From contig JBPCNX010000071.1 of assembly GCA_051000815.1 (NCBI GenBank), forward strand, positions 30,417-94,416: DNA of 64,000 bases, read 5' to 3'. The position numbers and the translations under genes were made by a program. The first letter of the stretch is position 1, and every line of letters starts with the position of its first letter. Source of the stretch: PSRF01 sp051000815 (GTDB taxonomy: Bacteria > Acidobacteriota > Blastocatellia > Pyrinomonadales > Pyrinomonadaceae). The notes beneath the pieces were generated by a model, which saw only the letters and a list, made by a program, of their open reading frames with translations, was not told where the DNA came from and did not search any database. Below, piece by piece: positions 26,265 through 34,825 of the stretch.

Positions 26265-26367
26265 CCAGTTGGCTCTTGTATAGTTCGTGATGCTTCGTGG
26301 ATCGTCAGCCAATTGGTTGGGCGAGATATGATCCACGAATAAACACGAATCGGCACGAATTAAGAAT
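26265..26367. repeat. ~105-base dispersed element with period-10 arms, copy A
   Basis: Shares GTCGTCGCCC, CGTGATGCTTCG, CGTGGATCGT and CACGAATAAACAC with the element at 33259-33381. Left arm 26282-26305 (TTCGTG word) and right arm 26330-26362 (CCACGAATAA, ACACGAATCG, GCACGAATTA) form a 10-base-step inverted pair. It lies upstream of argC. Confidence 0.8.
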
Positions 26368-26449
26368 AGCGATTGAAAATAACGGCCCCAAGTTCGGCCG
26401 AATGCAAACGAGATTTGCTGCGTGAGTTTACATCGGAGAGTTTACCGGC

Positions 26450-27487
26450 ATGGCGACTGGAAAAATCCGCATCGGCATCTTTGGTGGCTCGGGCTATGGT
26501 GGCTCAGAGCTGCTGCGGATACTCCTGCAGCATCCCAGTGCCGAAATCTCGTTCGTCACGGCCAACGAACAGGCTGGCAAGGCAGTCGGCGAGGTGCATC
26601 GCAATCTCTTTGGCCTGACAGACTTGAGCTTCACCAATCCCCCTGACAACCTTGAGAGTCTTACAGATCTCGACTGCGCGTTCCTGGCCCTTCCTCACGG
26701 ACAGGCAATGGAGATTGCGCCGCGCCTGCCACCAACCGTTAAGGTAATTGATCTGTCAGGCGATTTTCGGCTGCGCGACAAAAATGAGTTCGAAGAACAT
26801 TACGGCCGAACGCACACCGCCATGGAGGTTCAGGAAGATTTTGTCTACGGTCTGACGGAGACAAATCGCGAAACAATCAGAGGTGCCCGGTTGATTAGTA
26901 ATCCCGGTTGTTTTGCCACTGCAACACTGCTTGGGTTGGCGCCTCTCGTTGCCAGCAAACTCATCGCCGGCCGCGTTGTTGTCGACGCCAAGACCGGGTC
27001 GTCCGGTTCCGGCGCGAAAGCCGCAGCAAACACGCATCATCCGCAGCGAATGAATTCTTTTTATGCTTACAAGCCGTTCAAGCATCAGCACGTGCCGGAG
27101 ATCGCGCAGGAACTGCGCAACGTTGGCGATTGGCAGAGCGAGTTAGTCTTCATGACCCATTCCCTGCCGGTAGCTCGGGGTATCTTTGCTTCCATTTATG
27201 TCGAGACAAAACAGGAGCTGACTGAGGACGATGTGAGCAAGGTCTTCACCGATTTCTTTTGCGACGCGTTCTTTGTGCGAATCGTGAAAGGTTCACCGGA
27301 CATTAACTGGGTGAAGAATACGAACTTCTGCGACATCGGCTTCGCCACTCGCGGCCGCCAGCTTGTCGTCTTCACGGCGCTCGACAACCTGGTCAAAGGA
27401 GCTGCCGGGCAAGCGGTGCAGAATATGAACCTGATGTTTGGATTGGAAGAGACGACTGGTTTGATGTTGGTGGGAAGTAATCCGTGA
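26450..27487 (+). CDS. argC: N-acyl-gamma-glutamyl-phosphate reductase
   Basis: NADPH-dependent reduction of N-acyl-glutamyl phosphate to the semialdehyde. The 345-residue protein has the Rossmann start RIGIFGGSGYGGSELLRIL, the active-site cysteine in LISNPGCFATATLLGLAP, and the catalytic histidine region HHPQRMNSFYAYKPFKHQHV. It is third in the arginine run after the P-loop gene. Acyl type (acetyl or succinyl) is not decided by this protein. Confidence 0.95.
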   Translation: MATGKIRIGIFGGSGYGGSELLRILLQHPSAEISFVTANEQAGKAVGEVHRNLFGLTDLSFTNPPDNLESLTDLDCAFLALPHGQAMEIAPRLPPTVKVIDLSGDFRLRDKNEFEEHYGRTHTAMEVQEDFVYGLTETNRETIRGARLISNPGCFATATLLGLAPLVASKLIAGRVVVDAKTGSSGSGAKAAANTHHPQRMNSFYAYKPFKHQHVPEIAQELRNVGDWQSELVFMTHSLPVARGIFASIYVETKQELTEDDVSKVFTDFFCDAFFVRIVKGSPDINWVKNTNFCDIGFATRGRQLVVFTALDNLVKGAAGQAVQNMNLMFGLEETTGLMLVGSNP

Positions 27488-27582
27488 TCGGAAACAGGTT
27501 TGAAGAATCTTAGTCTCAAGTCAGAAGAACGTTCTACCCGCTTAGGGTAAACTTCTGCAGCCAGGAAAGCGTTTCGATTTAT

Positions 27583-28065
27583 ATGTTTTGCCCGAAATGT
27601 GGAAAAGCCGACCAACTAGCTGATGCCTACTGCCGGCAGTGCGGCTTTCTCTTGCCCGACCTGACGAAGCCAGTCAAACGTGAGAGCCCGCCCGAAGAGC
27701 ATCTGAAAGCTAATATCGTCCTTAGTCTTCTAACGATAATCGCAAGTTTTACAATGGCCGTATTACTGTATGCGATTCTGGGATTTAGGTCGGATACGCA
27801 TCCCCTGATTTATGCTACCGCGGGCATTCTAATCGCCATCGGCGGCTGGCATATTCAGACTCTGATTAGGACTTTGAAGTTAAAACAACAGTTCAACAGA
27901 AGAACCGTGCCGGCTGAAAGTGCTTTGCCCAATACCCAACCGGCAGTCCAGTCGCTACCAACGGCAAGATTATTGAATACAGCGGATTTCACAGACACAG
28001 TTCCGGCGAGCGTGACTGAAGATACGACAAAACACCTCGCAGAAAAGATTTACAAATCATCCTAA
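27583..28065 (+). CDS. Zinc-ribbon membrane protein of unknown function
   Basis: A 160-residue protein. The first 25 residues are a zinc ribbon with two CxxC pairs (FCPKCGKADQL, then YCRQCGFLLP). Two hydrophobic segments follow at about residues 45-65 and 70-90, then a polar tail rich in Thr/Pro. This layout (zinc_ribbon_2 plus two spans) is common in soil bacteria and of unknown function. It sits between argC and argD and may be a passenger in the operon. Confidence 0.75.
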   Translation: MFCPKCGKADQLADAYCRQCGFLLPDLTKPVKRESPPEEHLKANIVLSLLTIIASFTMAVLLYAILGFRSDTHPLIYATAGILIAIGGWHIQTLIRTLKLKQQFNRRTVPAESALPNTQPAVQSLPTARLLNTADFTDTVPASVTEDTTKHLAEKIYKSS

Positions 28066-28163
28066 ACCGATCGAGAGCGACGCCCTGATGGTTTCAAGCT
28101 TGACGTTTGCGCACCGGGGCAAAGCAATTCCTGATTTTGAGGTTCGGGATCTTAGAAGTTTGC

Positions 28164-29360
28164 ATGAAACAAGAAGCTGCACAACTTGAGGAAGTCAAAG
28201 CTCTTGAAGATCGCTACCAGCTCGCGACTTACAAGAAGATGCCAATTGTTGCCGAGCGTGGCGCAGGCGTATGGCTATTCGCCGCGGATGGACAAAAGTA
28301 TCTGGATCTTTATGGCGGTCATGCGGTGGCCGGCACGGGCCACTCGCATCCTCACGTTGTAGCCACCTTGCGCGAGCAAGCTGACAAGCTGCTGTTTTAT
28401 TCGAACCTGGTTTATTCCGAAGCTCGCGCGCGCGCTGCCGGAAAACTCGTTTCGATTGCGCCGGCATCGCTCACAAAAGCTTTCTTTTGTAACTCTGGTA
28501 CGGAAGCGAATGAAAACGCCATGCGCATGGCGCGTCTGGCAACAGGCCGCGAAAATGTGATCACCTTTTCCGGCGGCTTTCATGGACGCACGGCCGATGC
28601 GATCAGTGCAACCTTCCTGGGTAAGTATCGTGAGTTAGGAAAACCAAATGTCCCCGGCCATCTCAAGGCTGAGTTTGGCGACATCGAATCTGTGCGAGAC
28701 CTCGCCGATGAATCTGTGGCGGCAATCATGTTGGAACCAATACAGTCCATGGCGGGAGTGAACATCGCCGGACCGGACTACTATCGTGCTCTACGTCAGC
28801 TCTGCGACGAACGAGGTATAGTTTTGATTTACGACGAGGTCCAAACCGGAGTCGGTCGTACCGGTAATTGGTTTTTCGCGGGGAGCGAAGCCGGCGGCGA
28901 GGTCATCCCGGATGTCATCACACTCGCAAAGGCGTTGGGCAGCGGCATCCCCGTTGGCGCTTGCCTGGTTTCGGACTCGATAGCAGGGCACATCAAAGAG
29001 AATGATTTAGGAACAACTTTCGGTGGCGGAATGATGGCGATGGCTGCGGTAATCGCCACGCTTGAGGTAATCGAACAAGACGGGATGCTCGCAAATGTGC
29101 GGACTGTTGAAGCCTACTTGCGTGACCGTTTGGCGACGGTGTCGGGAGTTACGAGTGTTAAGGGACTCGGGTTTTTGCTGGGACTGCAGTGCAAACAAAA
29201 AGCTGCGGCGATTCATAGTGCGTTGCTCGAGCGCAAGATCATCACCGGCACATCAAGCGATCCACATGTACTCCGGCTCCTGCCGCCGCTCTGTCTCCGG
29301 CGCGAAGAGGTCGATCTGTTTATTATTGAGTTGGAAGACGCCTGCCAACCGCCAAACTGA
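28164..29360 (+). CDS. argD: Acetylornithine/succinylornithine aminotransferase
   Basis: PLP enzyme that converts N-acylglutamate semialdehyde to N-acylornithine. Fold-type I, class III. Visible motifs: LYGGHAVAGTGHSHPHV, FFCNSGTEANENAMRMARLA (substrate carboxylate site), VITFSGGFHGRTADAISAT, the Asp in LIYDEVQTGVGRTGNWF and the PLP lysine in DVITLAKALGSGIPVG. About 398 residues. I chose the ATG at 28164; the TTG at 28107 would add 19 residues with no family match. Confidence 0.93.
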   Translation: MKQEAAQLEEVKALEDRYQLATYKKMPIVAERGAGVWLFAADGQKYLDLYGGHAVAGTGHSHPHVVATLREQADKLLFYSNLVYSEARARAAGKLVSIAPASLTKAFFCNSGTEANENAMRMARLATGRENVITFSGGFHGRTADAISATFLGKYRELGKPNVPGHLKAEFGDIESVRDLADESVAAIMLEPIQSMAGVNIAGPDYYRALRQLCDERGIVLIYDEVQTGVGRTGNWFFAGSEAGGEVIPDVITLAKALGSGIPVGACLVSDSIAGHIKENDLGTTFGGGMMAMAAVIATLEVIEQDGMLANVRTVEAYLRDRLATVSGVTSVKGLGFLLGLQCKQKAAAIHSALLERKIITGTSSDPHVLRLLPPLCLRREEVDLFIIELEDACQPPN

Positions 29361-29379
29361 TAAGAACGGAGGCATTTGA

Positions 29380-29643
29380 TTGAACTACGGTTGGTTTGAT
29401 ATTGCCGGACTCGTGGGAGTGGTTCTCATCGTGATTGCCTATCTGCTGCTGCAACTCGGCAAGCTGCCCAGCTCGTCGCCGAGTTTCTCCCTACTGAATG
29501 CGTTAGGCGCTTTGCTGGTTATGGTTTCGCTCGTCTTTGACTTCAACCTGGCAGCATTTCTGATGGAGGCTTTCTGGTTTTTCATAAGTTTATTTGGTTT
29601 GTTGCGACCGCTTTACTCCAAAATTATGGCTGCAAACCAGTAG
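29380..29643 (+). CDS. Small membrane protein, CBU_0592-like, 87 aa
   Basis: An 87-residue protein with three hydrophobic stretches (GLVGVVLIVIAYLLLQLGKL, LLNALGALLVMVSLVF, MEAFWFFISLFGLL). The pattern and the S/P-rich turn match a small conserved membrane family (CBU_0592 type) of unknown function. Start is TTG at 29380 with GGAGG seven bases upstream, so the start is well supported. It lies 19 bases after argD and 7 bases before argF', so it is inside the arginine operon. Confidence 0.75.
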   Translation: MNYGWFDIAGLVGVVLIVIAYLLLQLGKLPSSSPSFSLLNALGALLVMVSLVFDFNLAAFLMEAFWFFISLFGLLRPLYSKIMAANQ

Positions 29644-29650
29644 CGCATTG

Positions 29651-30667
29651 ATGAGACACTGGCTAACTACCGCTGACTATTCGCGTGATGAACTGGAACG
29701 TTTGATCGACTCCGCGCTTGTAATCAAGCGTGGCACAGAGTCTGCGAAGTTCCTGGACGGTCGCTCAATCGCGTTAGTATTTTTCAATCCGAGTTTGCGC
29801 ACGCGTGCGTCGATGCAGGTGGGGATTCATGAACTGGGCGGCAATTCGGTAGTGTTGGAGCCAGGCGGCACCAGTTGGACCCTCGAGCACCGCAGTGGTG
29901 TGATTATGGATGGGGACAAGACTGAACACGTTGCGGAGTTTGTGCGTGTGCTGGGTCGCTATTGCGCGATGATTGGAGTCAGGACCTTCGCAGCGTTGAA
30001 AGACTGGCAGGAAGAGCGTTTAGATCCCGTGCTGCAAGCGTTTGCCCGTCATGCTGAAGTTCCCATTATCAATCTTGAATCGGCGATGTACCATCCGTGC
30101 CAGGCTCTTGCGGACATGATGACGATTCGGGAAAAACTCGGAACGGCACGGAAGCGGGTTGTCCTGACCTGGGCCTGGCACCCAAAGCCCTTGCCGATGG
30201 CTGTGCCCAATAGCTTCGTGCTCGGCGCTGCACAGTTTGGACATGACGTTGTGGTCGCGCATCCAAGTAGTTATGAACTTGATGAGGAGTTGACTGCGAA
30301 CATCAGGGAGCAGGCGGCAGCGAACGGCGGCAGTTTGCAAACGACTAACGACATCGATGAAGCGTTCGACGGAGCGGAAGTTGTCTATGCCAAGAGCTGG
30401 GGAGCGAGGCAGTTTTACGGTGCGCCGGAGAAAGACATTGAGTACCGTGCGCAATATCGCGACCGTTGGATCGTCGACCAGCAGAAGATGGACACAACGA
30501 ACAGCGCGATTTTCATGCATTGTTTGCCGGTGCGACGGAATGTGATTGTAACGGATGAAGTGATCGACTCCGACGCGTCAGTCGTAATCGACGAGGCGGA
30601 AAACCGGCTGCACGTGCAGCAAGCGATCCTGGCAAGCCTGGTAAGAGAAGAAACCAGCCGCGGATGA
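29651..30667 (+). CDS. argF': N-acylornithine carbamoyltransferase (AOTCase/SOTCase type)
   Basis: Transfers carbamoyl phosphate to N-acyl-ornithine. The carbamoyl-phosphate motif FFNPSLRTRAS, HPCQ and the HCLPVRRN motif are present. Overall spacing (VVLEPGGTSWTLEHRSGVIM, then MDGDKTEHVAEF and AWHPKPLPMAVPNS) matches the Xanthomonas/Bacteroides N-acyl-ornithine enzymes, not ordinary ornithine carbamoyltransferase. At the residue that separates acetyl- from succinyl-ornithine enzymes (Glu in AOTCase, Pro in SOTCase, in DGD-K-x-EH), this one has Thr91. The ATG at 29651 is chosen over an in-frame upstream start. The C-terminal ETSRG codons lie in a repeat arm. It is in the same operon as argD. 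Confidence 0.9.
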   Translation: MRHWLTTADYSRDELERLIDSALVIKRGTESAKFLDGRSIALVFFNPSLRTRASMQVGIHELGGNSVVLEPGGTSWTLEHRSGVIMDGDKTEHVAEFVRVLGRYCAMIGVRTFAALKDWQEERLDPVLQAFARHAEVPIINLESAMYHPCQALADMMTIREKLGTARKRVVLTWAWHPKPLPMAVPNSFVLGAAQFGHDVVVAHPSSYELDEELTANIREQAAANGGSLQTTNDIDEAFDGAEVVYAKSWGARQFYGAPEKDIEYRAQYRDRWIVDQQKMDTTNSAIFMHCLPVRRNVIVTDEVIDSDASVVIDEAENRLHVQQAILASLVREETSRG

Positions 30668-30750
30668 ACGCGGAGCAACGCGGATATGAAAAGCGATTTA
30701 CTTAATTTGTTTCTGTCTGATCCGCGAGTATCCGCGTTAATCCGCGGCCC
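30655..30750. repeat. Inverted pair of period-10 arrays (CGCGGATGAA / ATCCGCGnnn)
   Basis: Left arm 30655-30690 reads CGCGGATGAA, CGCGGAGCAA, CGCGGATATG and includes the argF' stop codon. Right arm 30717-30750 reads ATCCGCGAGT, ATCCGCGTTA, ATCCGCGGCC. Confidence 0.85.
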
Positions 30751-30756
30751 AAAATC

Positions 30757-31665
30757 ATGACCAGCACTAACGAAGTCGGTAATCAGTTGCGTCTTGACCT
30801 CCTGCGTGAGGCGCTCCCCTACATTCAGCGCTTCCAGGGCCAGACATTTGTAATAAAACTGTCAGGCAAAGCCACTGAAGATAGCGATAATCTCAGCTCG
30901 CTTGCTGAAGAGTTAGCGCTGCTGCATCAAGTCGGCATACATCTCTGCGTCGTTCATGGAGGCGGCAGGCAGTTAAGTGAGCTCGCCACGCGAATGGGTA
31001 TCGAGCAGACGATCATAGATGGCCGCCGCGTCACGGACGACGCCACACTTGAAATGGCCAAGATGGTTTTTGCCGGGTTGATAAATACCGACATCCTTTC
31101 AGCGTTACGGAACCGAGGGATCGAAGCGGTCGGCCTTTCGGGAGTAGATGGAAACATTGTGCATGCTGAGCGACGACCACCGAAGGAGATCCTGAATCGA
31201 GAGACAGGCGAGCGCGCTCACGTCGATTTCGGTCACGTCGGCGATGTGGTGGAGATCAATTCACGTCTGCTGACAGTTCTGCTCGATCAGGGTTACCTCC
31301 CCGTCGTGTCTTCTCTTGGGGCAGACAGCGAGGGCACGGTCTTCAACATCAATGCCGATACCATCGCCGCTGAAATCGCCATTCGTCTCAAGGCAGAAAA
31401 GCTGATTCTCCTGTCTGATGTAGAGGGAATCTACCTACGTCCAGGAGAAGCGGACACCAAAATCTCACGTATCACCGTAGAAGAAGCTGACCGCCTGATA
31501 GCCGAGGGAAAGGCCACCGGCGGCATGATTCCCAAACTGCAAAGCATTTCAGAATTGCTGCGGCGCGGGGTTCACAGCGCTCACATCATCAGCGGCACCA
31601 ACCGCAATGCCCTGCTTTCTGAGATCTTCACAAACCAGGGGACCGGCACCATGATTGTCCCTTGA
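30757..31665 (+). CDS. argB: N-acylglutamate kinase
   Basis: Phosphorylates N-acylglutamate, second step of arginine synthesis. The 302-residue amino-acid kinase has the phosphate-binding VIKLSGKATED, VVHGGGRQLSEL, RRVTDDATLEMAKMVFAG and the ADTIAAEIAIRLKAEKLILLSDVEGI region, then GGMIPKLQSISELLRRGV near the end. It closes the arginine run with a terminator downstream. The kinase family shows no clear acetyl/succinyl marker. Confidence 0.93.
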   Translation: MTSTNEVGNQLRLDLLREALPYIQRFQGQTFVIKLSGKATEDSDNLSSLAEELALLHQVGIHLCVVHGGGRQLSELATRMGIEQTIIDGRRVTDDATLEMAKMVFAGLINTDILSALRNRGIEAVGLSGVDGNIVHAERRPPKEILNRETGERAHVDFGHVGDVVEINSRLLTVLLDQGYLPVVSSLGADSEGTVFNINADTIAAEIAIRLKAEKLILLSDVEGIYLRPGEADTKISRITVEEADRLIAEGKATGGMIPKLQSISELLRRGVHSAHIISGTNRNALLSEIFTNQGTGTMIVP

Positions 31666-31811
31666 CCCCGTTTCCCCAAAAAAGTCCGAGAGCCAATTTA
31701 GTCCGCGAAGCGGAAGGCTTGGCGTGATCGCGCTTTCAGTCGTCCGCTCAGCGGGAAAAACACCGGATGAGATGTTTATGGGCGCCGTCTCCTTAACACC
31801 ATGGAAAACCG

Positions 31812-32038
31812 TGCCGCCTTTAGGCGGCTAGCCCGCAGGGCCAATAGGCCAGCCGTTTTACGGCTGGTTCACTACGCCGGTAGTCCTTAAGGCCGCTTGA
31901 GCGGTCTTTTCTTTATCGTGGCAGCCGAGCGAATTCGCAAGGCCGTTGAAACGGCCTATAGAGAAATAGTTGTTCGATCTAACCAGCCGTAAAACGGCTA
32001 GCCTATCGGCCCTGCGGGCTAGCCTCGTAAACGAGGCA
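31812..32038. repeat. Inverted pair of ~58-base arms made of short GCC/GGC hairpins
   Basis: Left arm 31812-31869 contains GCCGCCTTTAGGCGGC and AGCCGTTTTACGGCT. Right arm 31981-32038 contains AGCCGTAAAACGGCT, GCCCTGCGGGC and GCCTCGTAAACGAGGC, largely complementary to the left. GGCCGTTGAAACGGCC lies between. The gap 31666-32044 has no coding signal beyond these hairpins and the terminator. Confidence 0.75.
31891..31914 (+). terminator. Probable terminator of the arginine operon
   Basis: A 6-bp stem (GGCCGC/GCGGTC with one G-U) and a TTGA loop, followed by TTTTCTTT. Confidence 0.5.
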
Positions 32039-32044
32039 TAAACG

Positions 32045-32617
32045 CTAACCGAAAGGCGCCCGCGGTAACCGAGCGTCTCGGTCATACGGAGGGTCTTCCC
32101 GTTTTGGCATGTGATCCTCAGGCCAATCGCGCGCCCACCTCTCCCTGTAACTGTCATCAGCGTAGTGCTTCAAAAACAGTTGGGTGTCCCCTTCACTTCC
32201 GCTGCCAGTAATGTCAATCATGAAGCCAAAACTGGGATTCTCCGGGAAGAGCGTCGCCTCCTCACGTAAGGCCTCATTGAACAGGTATTCATAGAGTTGA
32301 CGATCGCTGAGATGGTTTGTGTTCAACAGATATGCGCCTAGTGATGACATTCGCTCGATGATTTCCCAGAGCTTGATCGTGAGGTCGGCTTCGTCAAGGT
32401 CGTCTGGCGCAGGGAGTGTCAGGCCGGCGTTTGCCAGCAACTGCAGAAGAGTGATGGGCTGGGCCCTTTCGTATTCCAATACGCGACGCAAAAACTCCTC
32501 TTCCAAATCGCCAGGTATTTCCGCCCGGGCAGAGAACGACCCACCGACGCTTGCGAGTTCAGCTCGCAGGTGTTCAAGACGCTTCTCCTGATCGGGTTCC
32601 TCGTGATAGTTAGTCAT
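32045..32617 (-). CDS. Uncharacterised protein, 190 aa
   Basis: A soluble, acidic protein without signal or membrane segments. Helical N-terminal half (QEKRLEHLRAELASVGGSFS) and a compact region with LLQLLANAGLTLPAPDDLDE, WEIIERMSSLGAYLLNTNHL, then FMIDITGSGSEGDTQLFLKH and a Pro/Arg-rich end. I do not recognise the family. Codon usage and start context (ATG 32617) are normal, so it is probably a real gene. It borders the GCC-hairpin cluster and is not in an operon. Confidence 0.6.
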   Translation of the reverse strand: MTNYHEEPDQEKRLEHLRAELASVGGSFSARAEIPGDLEEEFLRRVLEYERAQPITLLQLLANAGLTLPAPDDLDEADLTIKLWEIIERMSSLGAYLLNTNHLSDRQLYEYLFNEALREEATLFPENPSFGFMIDITGSGSEGDTQLFLKHYADDSYRERWARDWPEDHMPKREDPPYDRDARLPRAPFG

Positions 32618-32773
32618 TGAGTTGTGCTCCTTGTGTGAGGTTGACGGATGCTGACCGCCATTCAGATCTTTGTGCCGAGAGACTATGCGGACAACTGCGA
32701 GAACTGCAAGGGAGCTTTGATCCTATCAGCGGACAGACGTTAGACTGATTTCTTGTAAACCAAACACATTCCG

Positions 32774-33244
32774 ATGACGGCTGAATCGATGAACAACGAA
32801 GACATCGCCCGGCGTTTCTCCCAACTCGCTACCTTGATGGAAGTACGCGAAGACGACCCCTTTCGCTTGCGTTCCTATCGCAACGCTGCCGAAGCAATCG
32901 AGACCTGGCCCACTCCGATGACTGAGATTGCAAAGAAGGAGGGAGTGGCAGGGCTGCAAACCGTTCCTGGCGTTGGGAAGGCCATCGCGAATAAGATTGT
33001 GGAGTTGCTCGAGCGCGGCACTTTTGACGCCTGGGAGAGACTGGTAGCTGAAACTCCGGCGACCGTGCTTGAACTGTTGGAGCTTCCCGGCGTTGGTCCC
33101 AAGACTGCGGCCACGCTGCATCAGAAGTTCAAAGTATCTTCGCGTGAAGATTTGAAAAAGTTCGTCGCGGGAGGCGGGTTGGAGCTCGTTGATGGCATCG
33201 GCGCGAAGACAGCGGAGAGGATTAAGGAAAGCCTCAGACATTAG
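32774..33244 (+). CDS. Solo N-terminal (8-kDa/HhH) domain of DNA polymerase X type
   Basis: A 156-residue protein that matches the 5'-phosphate-binding N-terminal part of family X DNA polymerases and bacterial PolX. It has three helix-hairpin-helix cores: LQTVPGVGKAIANKI, LLELPGVGPKTAATL and LVDGIGAKTAERI. There is no palm domain and no PHP nuclease after it; the stop at 33244 is followed by repeats, so the rest is absent. It could be a DNA-repair accessory or a product of an old truncation. The ORF is intact. Confidence 0.8.
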   Translation: MTAESMNNEDIARRFSQLATLMEVREDDPFRLRSYRNAAEAIETWPTPMTEIAKKEGVAGLQTVPGVGKAIANKIVELLERGTFDAWERLVAETPATVLELLELPGVGPKTAATLHQKFKVSSREDLKKFVAGGGLELVDGIGAKTAERIKESLRH

Positions 33245-33258
33245 CAACTTCTGCACGG

Positions 33259-33381
33259 GCGTCGTCGCCCGGTTTGCTTTTGTACAGTGCGTGATGCTTC
33301 GGGTGTTTTCGTGGATCGTAAGCTAATTGTTCGGCGAAACATGACCCACGAATAAACACAAATCGGCACGAATGAAGAACC
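33259..33381. repeat. ~115-base dispersed element with period-10 arms, copy B
   Basis: Diverged copy of the element at 26265-26367, same orientation. Arms 33286-33317 (TTCGTG word, one unit extra) and 33342-33375 (CCACGAATAA, ACACAAATCG, GCACGAATGA). The rest of the gap 33245-33595 holds a hairpin (GGAAGGTC/GACCTTCC near 33425) and the start of the next gene. Confidence 0.8.
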
Positions 33382-33595
33382 CCTAATTCGGGGCATAGCC
33401 CAGGGGATATGTAAACAGCGTGACGGAAGGTCAAAGACCTTCCGCACCTCGGACGGCAAAGCCGATTTGGACTAGGAAAAAAATGGGTTATATAGTTGCG
33501 CCTCGGACCATGAACTCAATGTGAGTGTTGAGTAACGCCCGGAACCAAATCTGAACAATGAAGCCTTTTAACTTTTCCAACCCTCCGAGGAACTA

Positions 33596-34723
33596 ATGAC
33601 CCAAAAGATCAAACGTCGCGACTTCATTCGCAGCACTGCGGCTGCGGGTGTAACCCTGGCGGCGGCCAAATCCACAGTTAGCCAGTTCCCAACTTTGCTC
33701 AGCCAGAGCGGAGTTAAGCCAATCGTCATCGCGTCGGGAAACGGCAACCGATTTAAGAATGGCAGGGATGTGACGTGTGTCCAGAAAGCGTTCGCCATGA
33801 TGACAAGCGGCGCTGATGTTCTAGACGCAGTGATCGCGGGTGTGAATATTGTCGAACTTGATCCCCTCGACGACAGCGTAGGCTACGGTGGTTTGCCAAA
33901 CGCGGATGGCATCGTCCAACTTGATGCTTCGTGCATGCATGGTCCCAAAAAACGAGCCGGTGCGGTCGCTTCCCTCGAGGGCGTGCGGACCCCCTCTTTG
34001 GTTGCCAGGGCTGTGCTGGATACCACTGACCACCATCTGCTTGTAGGGAAAGGAGCGCAACTGTTCGCGCGCAACATGGGATTCAAGATTGAGGATGACC
34101 TGAACACTGAACATTCCCGCGGACTCTGGCTCGAGTGGAAGCGTCGCACCGATCCGTCACACTACCTGGATCCCAAAACGCGCGCAGAGCTCTGGCATCG
34201 CGAGGGGTTGAGGATGGTGGCTGAAGGGCTGGTGGATCGCGAGCACTATTACGGGACGATAAATTGTAACGGCGTGAATGCGAAGGGTGAGATCTGCGGC
34301 GTTACTACCACAAGCGGACTCGCCTGGAAGATCCCTGGACGGGTCGGCGATTCACCGATTCTCGGTGCGGGCCTTTATGTCGACGGGAGTGTTGGCGCGG
34401 CAGGATCTACCGGACGAGGCGAGGCTAACCTCTATAACCTCTGCTCGTTTCTGATCGTCGAGGAGATGCGCCGTGGCGCCAGTCCCAAAGATGCCGGCAT
34501 GGAAGCTCTGAAGCGCATCAAGGCAAACACAATCGAAAAGCGTCTACTCAACTCCAAAGGCACACCCAATTTCGGAATTAACTTTTACATCGTCAACGCC
34601 AAAGGCGAATACGCCGGTGTGACCATGTACGAAGGATCCAGAGCGACTTACGCAATTTGCAACGAGCGCGGCCCGCAAACGCTGGTTTGCGATGGGCTGC
34701 TGCCGGGAAAGCCGAATGATTAA
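33596..34723 (+). CDS. N4-(beta-N-acetylglucosaminyl)-L-asparaginase, Tat-exported
   Basis: Ntn-hydrolase that removes GlcNAc-Asn links from glycoproteins. A 375-residue precursor with a twin-arginine signal (KIKRRDFIRSTAAAGVTLAA). The maturation site is GEICGVTTTSGLAW: the Thr after Val becomes the N-terminal nucleophile. RVGDSPILGAGLYVDG and GAAGSTGRGE, which line the asparagine site, follow. Length is normal. The preceding ORF is unrelated. With the GH92 gene at the left edge it suggests use of glycoprotein sugars. Confidence 0.92.
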   Translation: MTQKIKRRDFIRSTAAAGVTLAAAKSTVSQFPTLLSQSGVKPIVIASGNGNRFKNGRDVTCVQKAFAMMTSGADVLDAVIAGVNIVELDPLDDSVGYGGLPNADGIVQLDASCMHGPKKRAGAVASLEGVRTPSLVARAVLDTTDHHLLVGKGAQLFARNMGFKIEDDLNTEHSRGLWLEWKRRTDPSHYLDPKTRAELWHREGLRMVAEGLVDREHYYGTINCNGVNAKGEICGVTTTSGLAWKIPGRVGDSPILGAGLYVDGSVGAAGSTGRGEANLYNLCSFLIVEEMRRGASPKDAGMEALKRIKANTIEKRLLNSKGTPNFGINFYIVNAKGEYAGVTMYEGSRATYAICNERGPQTLVCDGLLPGKPND

Positions 34724-34726
34724 GAG

Positions 34727-34820
34727 GTCCAAAGTCCAACGTCCAATGTCCAATGTCCGCTAATCGAGCCACGACTTTCAACTTGGAACCTTGGACTTTG
34801 GACATTGGACGTTGGACATG
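34727..34820. repeat. Inverted pair of period-7 arrays (GTCCAAn / nTTGGAC)
   Basis: Left arm 34727-34758: GTCCAAA, GTCCAAC, GTCCAAT, GTCCAAT. Right arm 34781-34820: TTGGAAC, CTTGGAC, TTTGGAC, ATTGGAC, GTTGGAC. Variable bases of the two arms are not in matching order. It fills the spacer between two convergent genes and ends near the stop of the VOC gene. Confidence 0.9.
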
Positions 34821-34825
34821 CTTGC

